This document shows positions 12,047 to 26,674 of a DNA stretch of 64,000 nucleotides, one piece after another. The notes beneath the pieces were generated by a model. That model was given only the letters and a program-made list of their open reading frames with translations, was not told where the DNA came from and did no database searches. The stretch's first letter is position 1. Every line of letters begins with the position of its first letter. The position numbers were made by a program, and so were the translations under genes. The DNA is from Crotophaga sulcirostris. Its lineage: Eukaryota > Chordata > Aves > Cuculiformes > Crotophagidae. The stretch is from the NCBI GenBank assembly GCA_013397455.1, contig VYZB01000016.1, positions 4,765,887-4,829,886 on the forward strand, given 5' to 3'.

Positions 12047-12425
12047 TAGAATGAAGGTTGGAAAAGACCTCTGAGGTCATCAAGTCCAACTGTCAGCCCG
12101 ACACCACCGTGCCATATCCTGAAGTGTCACATCTACATGTTTTTTGAACACCTCCAGGGATGGTGACTCCACTGCTTCCCTGGGCAGCCTGTTACAATGC
12201 TTCACCACTCTTTTGGTAAAGAAAATTTTTCTGATATCCAATCTAAGCCCTCCCTGGCACAACTTGAGGCCATTTCCTCTCGTCCTATCTCTTGCTGCTT
12301 GGGAGAGGAGACCAACACCCACCTCACTACCACCTCCTTTCAGGTAGCTGTGGAGAGCAATAAGGTCTCCCCTCAGCCTGCTGGTCTCCACAGGGGACTC
12401 GCTTCTCTGTGCTGCTGTGGGACTA
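12047..12425 (-). mobile_element. CR1 LINE 3' fragment
   Basis: This is CR1 read on the minus strand. The plus strand shows the reversed tail (gaaggttggaaaagacctct, then catcaagtccaac) followed inward by cacctccagggatggtgact, ccactgcttccctgggcagc and aaattcc-like replacement blocks ending in the Pro-Gln-rich untranslated region. It is 5' truncated near 12425. It is distinct in subfamily from the copy at 11208, judging by the different tail. Confidence 0.9.
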
Positions 12426-15400
12426 ATCCAGCTCCTGACGCACTAGTAGAAAAATCTAGTTTTCAGCATTAGACAGAACAAATTACGCATGTGTTTTTCT
12501 GACTGTTCATATTATTATCATTACTGGTAAGAGCTGGATGGTGCCAAATTTTGTATTAAAAATGAAAAATTGTTCACATTTTAACCATGAGTCACTAGCA
12601 GGTTCTTCTCCTGCCAGGCAGAGGAGCCTAACTATACCTTTAATGCAAAGCCAGTGCCTATTGGACACTATAATTACATATTAACTCACTTTACTTGAAT
12701 ATGTTTGGTTTTCTCAAATAAAAGATGTTTATAGCACTGTAATAACTCTAAAATGCTGCAGGTGAGGAGGAGCTGCCTGCTGCACAGAGCTGGGATGAGG
12801 AAAGGCTGACTTTTTAATTTCTCAGTGCAAGGAGGACAATATAGCCTTGGGGAGGGGTGTTTCCAGCCTGTGTCTCACTCCTCAAGGAAATGGCACCTCA
12901 CAGATGTTTACACATGGGGAAGGCTACAACAGTCGGAACTTCTGTTTCGTCGTTACAAAGCTTCCAAGTGCACACCCAGCATGTCTAGTTGCCTCTTACC
13001 AAACACCGGGCTGATGCAATCTGAGCAGAATGGCCTTCAACCACCCTTGCCCCAAACACTTACTTGTGCCTGTGCAGAACCCCCTTGTGTCCTGGTCTGC
13101 CTTTGACATGGCTTTGTACTGGCCGTGGCATCGTTGAGCCAGACCAGCTGTCTGCAGGTCACAGCTAGAGATGTGCTACCCCTGCCCTTCTCCCACAAGG
13201 CTTCCAACTAAAGAAAGAAGATGCTCTGTCAGGGGAAGGAGTGCTGGGGTTTTCTGCAGGAGAGAGTCACCCAAGGCAGGTGGAAGGGGTGGGGGGGGAG
13301 CCTGCAGTCGAGTAGGGCTGCTCAGGCTCTTCAGCTGGTGATGCTCATGTTTACCTTCATAGTCAAATTCCTCATGCTTCCTCCCCGCCAGTGGGTTAAA
13401 TTGCACTCCTCATGGACATCTCCCTCTCTACGACTTGCCCAGCCACTCATTTTTTTCCTTTTTTTTTTTTCAAATGCCCCTTTATCTATCCAGCTCAGAC
13501 CCCAGCACTTGGGACGTACCCTCACATCAGTTCAACCTGAGCAAAGGACGTGGGGCATTTCTAGCCTCCAGCTCAAGGATCTTTAGAGAAAGATAGTGAC
13601 TGAACCAGTCCCTTCAAGGTTCTATCCCTTTTCACATAGCACTTACTACTTGGAGCCTTGTGTTCTAGCTATTATCATCTTGACAACCTTAATTTTGTCT
13701 GTGCTTTTGCAGGGGAAAGCTGCAAGGAAGGCTGCGTGACTGGGACACACTGGGCTGCGTTTGACTGGTGTCCCAGCCTGTGCAAGGCTGCCACTGCCCT
13801 GCCTGCCAGGGATGAGACTGCAGCTGCATGGTCTGGCCGGCGACGTGACCAGCAGCAGTGCAGGCAGCTGCCTGCCTGCAGGATGGCACGTGCCATGTGT
13901 CACACCTATGGGGACCCACTGCGCGTCTTGGCCATCGCCAGGCTCAGCAGGGTCTCAGCTGAGTATCTGCCTCTTCACCCGCCTCCCGAAGGCAATATGT
14001 ACGTCCTCCTCCTGCTACTGCTTTCCAGACTTCCAGGATGAGAGGTGGCCCTGCAGAACCTGTGCTCAGAGACAGCACTTTCATCAGTCCTTACTAAGGG
14101 TTTTCGCTACAGCCACAGTATATTGTGGACCCGGACCTGCCTGTAGTGACGTGTCTCCGCCAAGCCACTGTGGTAATTTACTATGTCCATATTTATGTTG
14201 AATGAACTCAGAAACATATCCAGAAGTGGGGAGGGCAATATTATTATACACCTCTTGGCAAACCCGTGAGGACATTCACACTGATGTCTTGACTTGTCTT
14301 CTAATGGTTGGCCTCTGGGCTTGCCAGCAGGCCCCAGCATAAGCAGCAGATGCCATTTACAAAATTTACATGAAGAGGAGTCAATGAAATGTCTAAGCCA
14401 GGTTCCCATCTTGAAAGGATGAACAAGTTTTTGAAGTGGTTAGGTCAAGGAGCCAGGCTTCCATCATGAGATGGTACAAAGATATGTCATCTTATTATTT
14501 CATGACATTAAGAAATAATGTCTTTCTTTCAAGAAGGTTGCAGTCTACTGGTTGACAGCTCCTGAGGGAAAACTCTACCTGAACCAACATAGCATCATGA
14601 GGGAGAACTGGTGCAAGGTACCAGAGCCTGAGATCTGCTTTAAGAGTTGGAGATTCACAGGTTTCCACTCAGTGAACAACAAGAGTGAAAGGCCTGAGAG
14701 GGGTTAAAGGGGGAGCGAGCCATGTAACCATGACGCTGTACAATACCAAATTGTGTTTTGACAGACAATCCCCCCAAAGAGTGGGACTGGAGCCAAACAG
14801 TCTAGCTTGGCAGAGACAGACCCTAGCAATACATTTCATCCCTGCCAAGCAATGTTGATTTGCTTTGGTTCACATTCATTTGTAAGCTCCCTGTCTTCAC
14901 AAAGCCCCAGATGGCCTTGGAGACTCCAGCACAACAATATTTTGATACAAATGATCTTACAAAAGCTATCAGAGCCTGAGCTGGTGTCCAGGGACAATAG
15001 TCCTCACTAGTTAGCAGGTTGTTTAGGAAGAAGCATGCATAAAGGAATGAAAATCCCTAAGCACAATTTGTGCATGAGGAGATACCCCAGTGATCCGAAC
15101 TTCATTTGAGGCAAGATCCTCAACCACTTAGAACACTCAGGAAATCCTCATGGCAAAAAGTAGTTTTCCATTTTTCCATTTTTGGAGAACTGCATACAGT
15201 GTCCTTGAATATCTTCCCCCACCTTTTTTTTATTTTTTATTTTTGTCCTGCAGAAATCACAAGCACACCAGTAGAAATAATAAAATAAAATTCTTTGGGC
15301 TCACACCAATGGTTCAGTCTGACTTGTCAGAGTAACCAGCCTCCGCAGCAGCACCGCTCTACATGTGCCCTGAGGTCCAGGAGCACACGCAAGAATAAAA

Positions 15401-18400
15401 GCTACTAAAAGTAAAACGTGGTTTCCTTTTTCCTCAGTGAATTAGAGAATCTAAAGGGCAAAATTGTCCTTCTTTCTGTTCTGGAAGAAGGACAAGAGCC
15501 ATAACATAACTTATTGTCAGTTTTTAATTTCAGTTTCTTTTCTCCTTCACAAATGATAGTAGTTAAACACTTTGGCCAACACAGCCTGACGTGTTTTGAC
15601 TGTTTCTTTTCCCTCATTAGAGAAGAAGGCATGATCACCTCCAGACATAAAAGCCTTGAGGGGAATAATAAGTTGTTTGAGCTTCTTTGAAGAAGAGGAT
15701 TTGTGCCATTGCCTTCTCCCCCCACCAAACCCAAGCTGAAAAGGTGGCAGGTGGTACACACTCCTCTGCTGACTTTCACAGAAAACCTCTGTCAATGCTT
15801 GTATCTGCCTTCTGAGCTGACAGAAGGTCTTGCCTTGGTAGAAGTCATTAGCTGCACAAGTTTAATATCAGCATCTTTGCTCCTGCACTGGACATTCTTA
15901 TGCTTCTGCAGGGAGGGGCACATTAGGCAAGGCATCTGTTGTTCCATCCAGTCTTCCTGGATGATGATGCACAGTCAGTTATTTTTGCAATCTTTTGGTG
16001 TGCAGGAGTTCAGTCATGTGGAATTAAAGACACAGGAAACTGGCTGGTTGGTTGGTTGATACACAACTGTCAGCTGTGTACGGATGGGTACAATAAAGGA
16101 AGTCACACACTTGCTAGTTACAGAGCATTTCAAAGCTAGAAACTCCAGCTTTCCTGGAGAAAATCAATGAGTTTTCTCTGCTTCTTAGGGCACAGTTTTC
16201 CTTTTTCCTACCTGACTGGAATGAGACTTGCCCCACTCAAAGTATCTACATGCTGTGTAATGACTATATCAAAGTGGGACAGTGGTGGTCCTGCTGGACA
16301 GCCAGTCGCTGGTTAAATGCTCTTTGAAGTGTCTCAGTCCAGGCAATTGTGATGTTTGCAGAGCAGCTCTCCACAGCTTTACTCCCTCCTTCACTGCAAT
16401 GATCACAAGTCATATTAATAACTTTTCTATTTGAGAAAAATCTAGTGGAGATGAAGAAACACAATGAACCAGTGGAGTCCCCTCAGTGGCTTGCAGTTTC
16501 CTTGCAAGGAGTCATGTGGGCTTGGTGCATCATTGGTTGTGCTGCCCTTCCTTGTGTGTGCTCCCCAACAATGTCCCCCTTGGGGAACATTTTGTTTCAT
16601 TAAATGAAAGTAAATCATGTTCAGAATGAAAAAAGGAGGTGGCTCTTCACATCAAAGCATCATTCAGGTGTGCAGTGCCTTATCCCTGAAGACCATGACT
16701 GTTAAAACATATGTGGGACAAAGTCACAGAAAAAAGTGCATCCAGGACTGGGAAATACAAAAAGGTCCAGCCATCCTAGCAGTTTATGTTCTTATGGAGT
16801 ATTTATTGAGCAGGAGAGCCTTTTAAGTGATTTGCTTAGTACTTCTCTTAACCCAGCTGTTTTACAACCAGCGCTCAGGACTCCAAGAGCATCTTCTCTT
16901 AATGTTTTTTCTTGGGCAATGATTGATTCAAAATCACACAAATGAACTGAACTGCTGCAGCAGACATTCATAGTAGAGGAGAGAAGAAAAGGGTTGGGTG
17001 ATTGGCAGCAGGGAGTGACATGTCTCCAACAAGACCAAACACGGTCAGCAATGCCCTAAGTCCACCAGCTGCTGCTGTCCAAGAGGAGAACCTGTGCATC
17101 ATCAGGGCTGAGGGGGAAAGGAGGCTGCAAGCATCACTCTCAAAAGATTCCCCTAAGGAAAAGCACCTTTCATATAGGTAGTGTGGACTGGAGTAATAAT
17201 TTTAACCTGAATCCTGCAGAGCCATGAAGGTTCATGAATTTCTTCCTACTGGTTCTACCAGCAAGTAAGAAAAATAAGCTCATCACTAGTGGTCTTAAAT
17301 TCCCTATGCAGGGGGCCCCTACCACTGGAAGATATGTAGGAGTTCAGGTCAAAAAACCCTGAGAATTCTGCACCAGGTGATGGCATCTCATGGCTGCGTG
17401 TGGCAGAAGACCACCTCCTCCCTCACCCCATAGCATGTCAGTCTGAGCACAGGCCCACCTAGCTCAGGGGGAGGATATCATTGTCTTGGACTGAAACCAG
17501 TCTTCATTCTTTCCAAAACATTTGAGTTTTGCTTGGATATCAACCCATCTCCACCTCCAGTACCTCCCCAACGTCTTTAACTCATGTCCTTGCAATATTA
17601 TTACTTAATTAGCCCAAGTTCATGCTTGCCTGGACGCCAGCGTCCTGTAGTGCTGGAGTTTTTACCTCAATGAGGAAATCTTGTGCAATGCATTTCTCTG
17701 TCAAAATCATGTAGTCAAGTTTGCTAGATGGAAAAAACAGATAGTCCTAAGGAACTGGATACTGTGTTTTCTGCTTTGTTTCCATTGTCTGGTCGTTTCC
17801 CTGTGTCCACACTGGGGGACTGTGGCGAAGGATTTTACTACTATTCTATAAATGAGGTCAACATGCAACGGTGTGGGTGAGGATGGAAGCTTGGCAAGCT
17901 ATGCAAGTTGATCAAGATTAGTTTATTTCATATAAAAAAATAAAACCATAATCAGTAAAATAAAGTGTGTGTTACTAATCCTGCTGTGCCATGACATTAA
18001 TGTGTTCCTCAGGACATTGGGCTCAACACATCCATTCAAACACCAGTGGCTCCTGCAAGAGAACAACAGGGTATTCTGCACGTCCACCAGAGCCTTGCAC
18101 AGCAGTTTCTGCCAGATCATTACCTCACTTGAGCAGCAGCCTTAAAAGATGCAAGTATGAGCTTAAAGTCTAACAATCTTACACAATCTTAAGGTCATCT
18201 AGTGCTAGCCAAATACGGACCTATTTCAGCAAAGTATTCAAATTTCAGGTTTTCCCATTAAATGAGTGGTAATTTGAGAGGCTAAATATCTGATGAATGC
18301 ATCTACTTTTCAAGAATAAAATAATATACTGTGTTTGATATTTCTGGTACACTTCTACGTGAAGCACAGGAGACGTACAACATTGGCTTGAGCTTAGTAT

Positions 18401-18804
18401 AGGTATAAAATAAACTATCCAGGGCAAGCATAAAATGTCATTTTAAAACTACTAAATATTTTGCTTTTGGCATCCTTTATAGCCTAGAGGTTATACAGAG
18501 TTCAGCTTTAACTTCTGACATTCAGTACTTAAGGTCTGTGGGAGTTGGGCTCCAAATATGATCTAACAAAGAAAAAGGCCTTTATTCTGACAGTAGTTAT
18601 TTAAGCTAACCTGAGAATATTTGTAGTCAGGCCCCAAAGGCTGGTCTCTGCCAGGGTGCCCGCAGCAAGCGAGCCCCGTACTGCAGAGTTTCCAGGTTGC
18701 TGCCTACAGCTGCCATTGCTTTTGTCATGTTCCACTTCATTTTGTTAATTTTGGCTTTCGTAGTTTTGATGTCATTAGTCCTGACTTTTAGTTATTATAT
18801 CTCA

Positions 18805-18960
18805 TTCATCAGTAAGGCTATGCTGGAGGTTGAAGCCCTCACCTGGGAGACACAGATTAAAGCCCCAGCTTTGCCCATTGTGTAGTAAGCTGAGTGTCTG
18901 GTTCTCATCTCACTGACTGCTGAGTCACCTCTGGAAAATTTGCTTCCACAGAGAAGAGAC
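18805..18960 (+). repeat. Possible tRNA-derived SINE relic
   Basis: The segment gccctcacctgggagacaca at about 18834-18853, followed by gattaaagccccagctttgc, resembles a decayed tRNA-SINE head, in which a cacctgggagacccaggttcaa block forms the anticodon-to-B-box region. The B box is degraded. Downstream bases to about 18960 may belong to the same relic. The family is not assigned. Confidence 0.4.
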
Positions 18961-21900
18961 GGCTGTTTTACAACCCAACTTATGCTCTGGGTAGAGCAAT
19001 ATTTACACAATATCTGTTTTCCAGCTTTGTGTGTTTCTCCATCAGCAAGCTACAAGTTCTCAAGCAATGCCAGATTCGCATCAGATTTCCTTACAGGTAA
19101 GATCCCATCCCTGTCTAAATACCATTGGTGACGTCCTGTCCTTCCCTATAGGAGGGCAAGGTCATATCTTTACATCAGGGTCAACATTACTTTCTCTCAC
19201 TAGCTGAGTGCTCAGGTTAGGCAATTCTAACATACTGTTTACAGCTTGAGCTGATCTCAGTCACTGCAGGAACCTTTTATCTGAGGACAGGAGCTAGGAC
19301 AGCCCTCAGCCCTGGGGGAAACGGATCTGGTGCTTCCCTCTGGGTACTTCACAGGTCTCTGAGATAAATTGCCTTGATTCCTGTCCCCTTTTTCTGTGAC
19401 TTAATGCATTCTGATGCAGACTTCAACTGGACTTCAACTGGACTGGGATGAGGATGTGGCTGTCTGAATTCACTATGCCATGTCCATATCCTCTTTCGGA
19501 GTTGCCTCAGCTTAGTGGCCTTAGATCACTGCTCTTCTGCCACAGTCCTGAGATTTATAATCATATCTTCCAATTCCAGTAATGAAGACAATTCATCGTT
19601 TGATATCTCACTTCTCTCTGTTTAAGCAGCTTATCATATACTTGAGTGAAATCACACCTTTTTTTACCCTAAATCTGTCCTCAGTGTGGAGGCTCCTCTT
19701 AAATGCTCCAGCTTTAGGCAACATAAAAATGTTCTTCTCCTCGTATGGACATCCTCAAATCACTGTGTTGGCAACCAACCCCACCTTTCCTATAAATATT
19801 TAAAGCTCCCCCCACATCCCTTTTTGCTGCCGGGAGAAGTTGGAAACCCAGAGAGCTTGTGCTCTCCTTTCCCTTGCGCTGTGAATGGCTCTGAACTGCC
19901 GGGTCCATCTCCTGCCTGTGAAGAAACCTCACTGCCTCCAGTGGAGGGGATCCTGCCTGTGCTGCTCTTTGCTCTTCTTCTGGTGGCACAGCTTTTCCTC
20001 TAGCCCAGTTCACCCCATCTGTGCAGTGGCAAACAAGCAAAGGGAGAGCACGTGTAAAGCACAGCAGTCACCCCTTTAACCCCAGTGACTGACCACTGCA
20101 GGGTGCTGCTCTGGAGTGGTTCCCTTTAGCCAGAATGACTCAGAAGAGTTAAGGATGTAGGTAGTTTTGCATGGCTCTCTGTTTTTGGTGGCTCTCTGTT
20201 TTTCTTTGAGATGCTAAACAAAGCTCAGATCACCTGAAATGGAGACAAATCAACAGCAGGAAAGAGCATCCTTCTTGGGCAACCATCTTCCCAGCAGGTC
20301 CCAGAACCCACCGTGCTTTCCTTTCTTTCTGGCTTCCAGACCCTTCCCTCAGGAGGTTCTTTACTTCTGGAACTCCTCCAACCTCAGGTGCCTGAACAAT
20401 CACCCTTTCAGGGGCAAGGAAGCTTGTCATGAACCCAAATCACTTCAGGGACTTGTTTTCCTATACTGTCACCTGTAGCTATACTGGGGACCTGAGGCCA
20501 TCATGGGGCACAGAGGAGTGCTGGTGGGCTGGAAGGCATCACACTGACTACTGACAGAGAGAGGTAGGTAAAAATGTGCCCTTTCCACTGCTCAGACTAA
20601 CTAGTAAAAGCTTTCCTCTTACATCATTCCTCTTGTAGCACCAAAACAAATAGCACATGAAAACAGCGCATGCATCTTGACAAATGACATGCCACCACTC
20701 TCAGCTGCCACCACAAAATACACGTGGCAAAGTGGTGGTTATCCTGCCCTGAATATAAAACTTTTACTGACAGACTGACTGAAAACAAGGTCTGATCCCA
20801 TGTCCCATAGCTGGGGACTTTGCTCTGCAGAGAAGTTCATTCTTCCTCAAATTCATTTTCAGCTTGTTTCCAGGGAACCACAGATTGTGCCTGCGAGTGC
20901 TGGAGGCCACCACTGTCTCCTCTGATGATACCACATCAGAAGTAGCTGTGACTCCCCAGCATTATTTTGAGTCCAAACCGATTTGAAAAAAAAAAGGCTT
21001 CTTGTTTGCCCTGGGCCAGGCTCACCAGGACTCTCTGGACTGCGTCCCATTTGGAACATTCCTGGCTACCCACCAAGAAGCAGAGTGGAAAAGTGTGGCC
21101 AAGGCCACATAGGCAGAGCAGAGGCAGCTGCTGGCCCCAGAGTGGAAGCATGGGCTGTTCCTCTAACACCAGTCCCTTGGGACAGCCTGATGCCAGCAAA
21201 GCTCTCCGCTTAATCTGGTTTAATTGCACATGGGTCATATTTTCTGTGTTTTCCTTCCCAACATTATGCTGATGTGCTAATCCACTGCATGGCAGCAGAA
21301 AAAAAAGCCTCTGAAATTTCCTACGGTGCTGTCAGCTTCTGGAACTGTAATAACCTCTGGGGCCAACGGCCTGCTGCCTCCAGTTCCCAGTAAGGACTTA
21401 TTTTCCTTGGCATGACCAACACATAGAAAACCCTACTCTGATAGTTTTTTAAAAGAGAAAATATGTGACAGAGTACTTTGCTCTTTCAAGGAAGTTTGCA
21501 AACAGTGGAGAGCAACCTCATGCCATGTGAGCACTGAGTGTGGCTGTCCAGCTTCCAGCACAGAGCAGTAAATCATCTCCTGAATGGCTGTCACAAGCAC
21601 ACCAGATCACCACAAAGAAGCTATTTTTCTTTCCTCACAACTGCCCATTTGAGATACAACACTGCTGCTAATGCATTCAGCAGGTGCAAGAAAAATTTGA
21701 AAATGAGTAGGATTTTTTTCCTGAGAAATAAGGTTAAGAGCTTGCTTGCTCCTTGTGTTTGGAGTTGGGCTTATTTTGTTATACTCCTGCACAGCTGCAG
21801 TTTCCTCCAAGTGCTGGAAACGATTGCAGCAGAGGCAGCAGAGTCACAGGGCAAAGAAGAATATTTCCAGTATTGCAGGGAGGGATTTACAAGGTGCCTT

Positions 21901-22802
21901 AATGGGACATTCCAAACTGCATCCAAGTGTTACTGCTTCCACCACCTCCCTGGCTGCTCAGGACATGGGCTGTGATGCCCATATCTAGGTGCATCGTGCA
22001 GATTCCAGAGATGATGCTCTCCTGTGGGAGCATCGTCTGTGCCCAGCCGCTCTCCTTGCTCTGTGCGCAGCACTGGAGTTACCCAGTCCTTTCCCCGGGA
22101 AAAAGGGTCGGTGTCAGCATGGGTAACACCAGCTCAGGTCTCCCCGAGGTGGTCTCCTCTCGTCTAACCTGTCAGCGGGCCCCGCTGCCCCTTGCCGGCC
22201 ACTGCACCTTTCCCCAGGTGGTTTCTCATGCCCAGCATCTCCAGCGTCTTCCATAGCTCTGCCTTCATGGCAGACTGGGAAGGTGATTTCCAATTTCTAT
22301 TCTCACTTGGGAATTCGTATGGCTGGCAAGTATCTTGGGAGTGCTGTGGGGTCAGGTGCTGCTCCCCACTCATTTCGCCTTCACCAGCAATAGCACTGCT
22401 GCCACGGTGGAATATGCCACAGGAGCAACCTGTGAGTGGAAAATCAGTCCAATACTTCTTAAAGATGAATTGCAAACATGTTATTTTAAAACTTAGGGCA
22501 TAAGCATCTGTCAGGAAGACACTGAATGAGTAATTAAAGCTACATTGCACAAGCCATTAAACACTTTCCTAGTGATAGTGCTTTGAGTGGATCTGAAGCA
22601 AAAGACAGGAGATGGGAGGGGAAAGGCTGCTCTACCCCAGCATGGGACTGTTTCCTTAGAAACTGTCCTTGCAGGGGGTCCTTCCCACAACAACATCACT
22701 GCCACCAGCTAACAGACAAGAGTCAAAAGTGCCCTGGGAGCAAGTCACCATCTCATAGCAGCCAAAACACTGGGTTGAGCAACTTCATCCACAGGATACT
22801 GA

Positions 22803-22830
22803 TCAGAAGAGCTTGAGAAAGCTCTTCTGA
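22803..22830. repeat. Perfect 12-bp inverted repeat with GAGA loop
   Basis: The arms tcagaagagctt (22803-22814) and aagctcttctga (22819-22830) are exactly complementary, separated by gaga. Transcribed from the plus strand it would fold into a 12-bp stem with a loop of the GNRA class. There is no T run directly after it that would suggest a short polymerase III transcript. Confidence 0.85.
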
Positions 22831-24622
22831 GTAAAGAAGGGAAGCAGCAGTTTCTGAACCAAGTTTGATCCTGGATAGCCCATAGGCAGAAACTAATGAT
22901 TACTCATCCAAAGCTGCTGCATTTTATGTGGCCATTGTGCAGCTGTTGGTATCCCTTTCTTCAAAACAAAAGCATTAAACAGTTTGATGAAATATAAACC
23001 AGTAGTTGTTTAATAGCAATCACTCTAAAAGCATACATTGTAACAGAGAAGTGGGTTTTGTCTTCTTCTTTTGAGCCAATGGATCAGATTTTATAGTTGA
23101 GATGTGCTCTCACAACAGCCCTTTCTGCTGTGGTTTGCTGTGACAGAGGCAGTGTTTGCCCCAGTAGGCACCTCCAGCAGCAGCTGTCTCAGGAAGAAAG
23201 CTTTTGGAAGAAGACTCTAATTCTTCAAATGCTAAGATGACCTTAGTATAATGGAAGAGGTCTATGAAACCCCAGAACCTTTAGTGTATATATTGTCTGT
23301 GCTATGTCAGACCCTTTTCTGCCTGCGGGGTCCACTGTCATGGGAATGCACCCCTTAGCATCGGGGCTGGGCTGGGTGGAGGTCTGTCACTAACAGCTGC
23401 TTTTAGTAACTGCAGTGGCTGGTGTAGGGCTGGTTCCTCTCCAGAGGTTTGTTTGCAGTGACCAAGATCAACTCTTTGCTATTTTGATTTTATGATGGGG
23501 AAGGGGATTTCATGCAGCATGATGGCAGCAAAGAATAATATCATTAATGTGGTCATGAAGAAAAAAAGAGGGACTGTGGCAAATGTAAACAGTGGCCATA
23601 AAAGCAGATATGTATGTATTGGAACGCTGCATGGAATAAAATATACTAAAACTAAAATCATATGAGGGGAATACTTTGTCTTTAAATGGTTCAAAGTTAT
23701 AGAAACTATCTCCATGTAATGTCTGGAGTTCGTGTGTGTACAGAGTAAATAGTTTCTGATTGGACAAGGTGCCCTGCATCATCTGAGCTTAAGTAAGAGT
23801 TCCCTCTCTGAAACAGATATTTGATGGGGAATCTGAAAAGAAAGACCAGGTATTTAAAGGTTAAACTATAGCAGGGAACTTCCTGAGCTCAAAACTTCAA
23901 AGAAAGGGTGCCTGCTCCATTAGGATGATAAGATCTGCTCCCTGACTCCACTTGGTTCTTTCAGCAAAGCCACTCCTGTGTAAACCAACTGACTTTGACC
24001 AATAGCACTAAGGGAGTCTTCTTGCACAAGACTCCCCCCTACTTACATGGGGAAAGTAGAGCACAAACACATTTTCCTCTTCATGTGTTTGTAATCCTGA
24101 AGCCTCTTTCTGCTGCTTTGGATAAAACACTCATTGCAACTGGAAGGAAACTGGCCCTGGAAAAAGCCGGATGAGGAGCTGAGAGTGGCTCTGGGAGACC
24201 CCAGGTGGGATGTGGTTATTATTCCTCTGAAGCTACCACTGGGACCTTGACCCCACCATGCCAGGCAGGCGGTGTAGCCGTAAGGAAAGTCGATGGCCTT
24301 TGTCTGTGAGACAGATAGGGGGAAGGTTGAGGTGGCACTGTGGGGACCATTGTGGAGAAATGAGGTTCACAGGGGTGAAGGTGACTCCCAAAGGGCACAA
24401 AGGGCATTAGGCAAAACTGAAGCCAAGTCTTTTCCTGGTGCTCAGGGCCAGTATGTGACTTTCTGTATGAAATGGCAACATTCCTGCATCAAGGCAAGAA
24501 TAAAAATAAAAATGAACTTCCCAAGTGCACTCAAAGCATGTTTGTTCTACATCTCCCTCTTCTTCCTGAATTTGTGAATTCCGGGCTTAAAACTACTCAT
24601 TGACTTATATTTTTAATGTCCC

Positions 24623-24661
24623 ATTATTATTATTGTTGTTGCTGTTGTTGTTGTTATTATT
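24623..24661. repeat. (ATT/GTT)n trinucleotide microsatellite
   Basis: The run consists of attattatt followed by gttgttgctgttgttgttg and then ttattatt, about 39 bp in all, with one interrupting gct. Confidence 0.9.
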
Positions 24662-26674
24662 CCTTCGGTAGATAATGGAACAAAAATACTCATGGTCTTA
24701 TGGGTCAGGTCTCTAATCAAGTCAGAAGCACTAAGGCAAAGAAACATTATTTTACTTCTTCCTTGCAGGTCACCACTGACACGCTGGGAGAAAAGAGTCA
24801 GCTGGATTCTCTGGCCTCGTCCACACCGACACTAGATGTCAGCCCAAACACACGAGTGCTTCTGCTCTGAGCTGCAAGCGAGTTCGTGCAAACCCGTGGA
24901 GGAACTGCCTGGGCAAGCCCTCCTCTGCCCTGGCAGTCTTGGCCTGTGAAAGAAGTGGAGTTGTAGCATTGCAATGGGAAGAGGAAAAAGGAAGGGTAGG
25001 CTCTTGCATCTTTGCACAATGTTCCTTTTATAATAAACACGTTTTTACACAAGCCAAAAGGAGTCACGTGTTATGGGACAAGAACACGAACCTGAAGTTC
25101 CTGCCCTTGTCCTAGAATGTGCTGGAAGGGGGTTAATGTCTCACCGGGACCATTAGCAGTAGCATCCTCACCCCTTGCTGCAGCTCCTTTAGCAGGCTGA
25201 GGTGGTCCCTGTGGACCCTGCCAGGGGAGACTGACAGCTGCAGGGGTTCTAGTGTTGTGAAAAGAGAAAGCAGCTGTGACTGTTACCTCCAAGAAGCTGT
25301 GAGCTGCAGGCTGTCCTGAGCTTGGACAAAGAGGCAGAACAGGCACTTTCGATTTTATGGTGAAGTGAAACGAGTGACAGGGGAATAGGAATAGGATTGA
25401 CCACTTTTTGCAGTTAATCAAAAGCTCTGTTAGTGTGTTTTCTCCTCCTGGCGTGGTTGCCCTAGAGCATTTAGCTCACAAAACACTGGTAACCAAGGCT
25501 CCTGTTGACCAAAAGCCCTGTGAAGACAACAGAAACTGCCTGGGAGAAAATAGCATTTCCTCTCATTTCCACTCTGGCTGGGGACAAAAGCAATTTCCCC
25601 TTCCCTTGTTTAGAAACCAGCCTTCCTTCCCCACTTCCCCCTCATTCTCCCCAGCTCCCACTGTGCCAGGCCAGCCTGGCAAGGGGGCCAGGCTGCAGAG
25701 CAGAGATGCCTTCATGGAAACCAGGGATTAAAGATTAAACATGAGCAGCGAGTGCCTGCTTCCATGCCTCTGTTTTTGCATCCCCCCTTCTGATTTTTTA
25801 AAAATGAATGTGTTTGTTTCCATGTCCAGTGCCTGCCTTTCCCTGTGCCTTGCTGTGCAATGAGAGGTGGGCAGAGATTACCAAGCCAAAACCCAGCTGG
25901 GCTGCAGCTCCGCAGCGTGCAGAGCATTTCCAGTGCACTTGCCTGGGGCACCTGTGGCCTGGCAAGGGCTCACCTGGCGGGCATGCAGTTCCTGGGGCTG
26001 AGCTGGCTGGCACAGAAAGGACTCGGGCATCCCTGCGCTCAGCCCTCCTGCTTTCTCAGTGAACTAGCCCCCTTGGAGACAAACCTAGAGAGACCTGCAA
26101 GGTCTGGCACTTTTAAAAATACCTCTGCCTTTCAGTAGAGGGATTTTCAGCAAAGCAAATGTAAACAATTCTGGCTCAAAATAACAATTATTTAAACCAC
26201 TCCAGCGTGGCATCCCGCAATACATAGCCTGTACTGTGGGCTTAGCTGTGATATGTGTTTCATTGTCCGAGCCGCTTCCTTAAAGAACAACTAGATGAGC
26301 AGTGGATACAGTTTGTTCTTGTTTACCAGTGAGGAAAAAGAAAACAGCAGAACAAACAAGCACACACACTGCTCTCAGCAGTGATACTTCAGCTGCTGAG
26401 ACCCAGATCAGCCTTGATGAGGCTGGATTGCAGGGGACCAGCATTGAAAAGTACATGTGATGCCAGGCAGGAGGGGTTCTTGGATTTCAATGGCTTGACA
26501 TCATGCCTTTCCCTGGTTTGTTTGGGTTTTTTTTCCCTTTCCTTGACAAAGCTCTGCTCCTGGCCCGGATCCTGGCAACAGTTCTTTAGACAACACAGTT
26601 GCCATGACCACTAAAGGGGAGACAGCAAACACTGCTGCTGCAGCAGCGCTAGTGGGAACCACTGCGGCTTTCTG

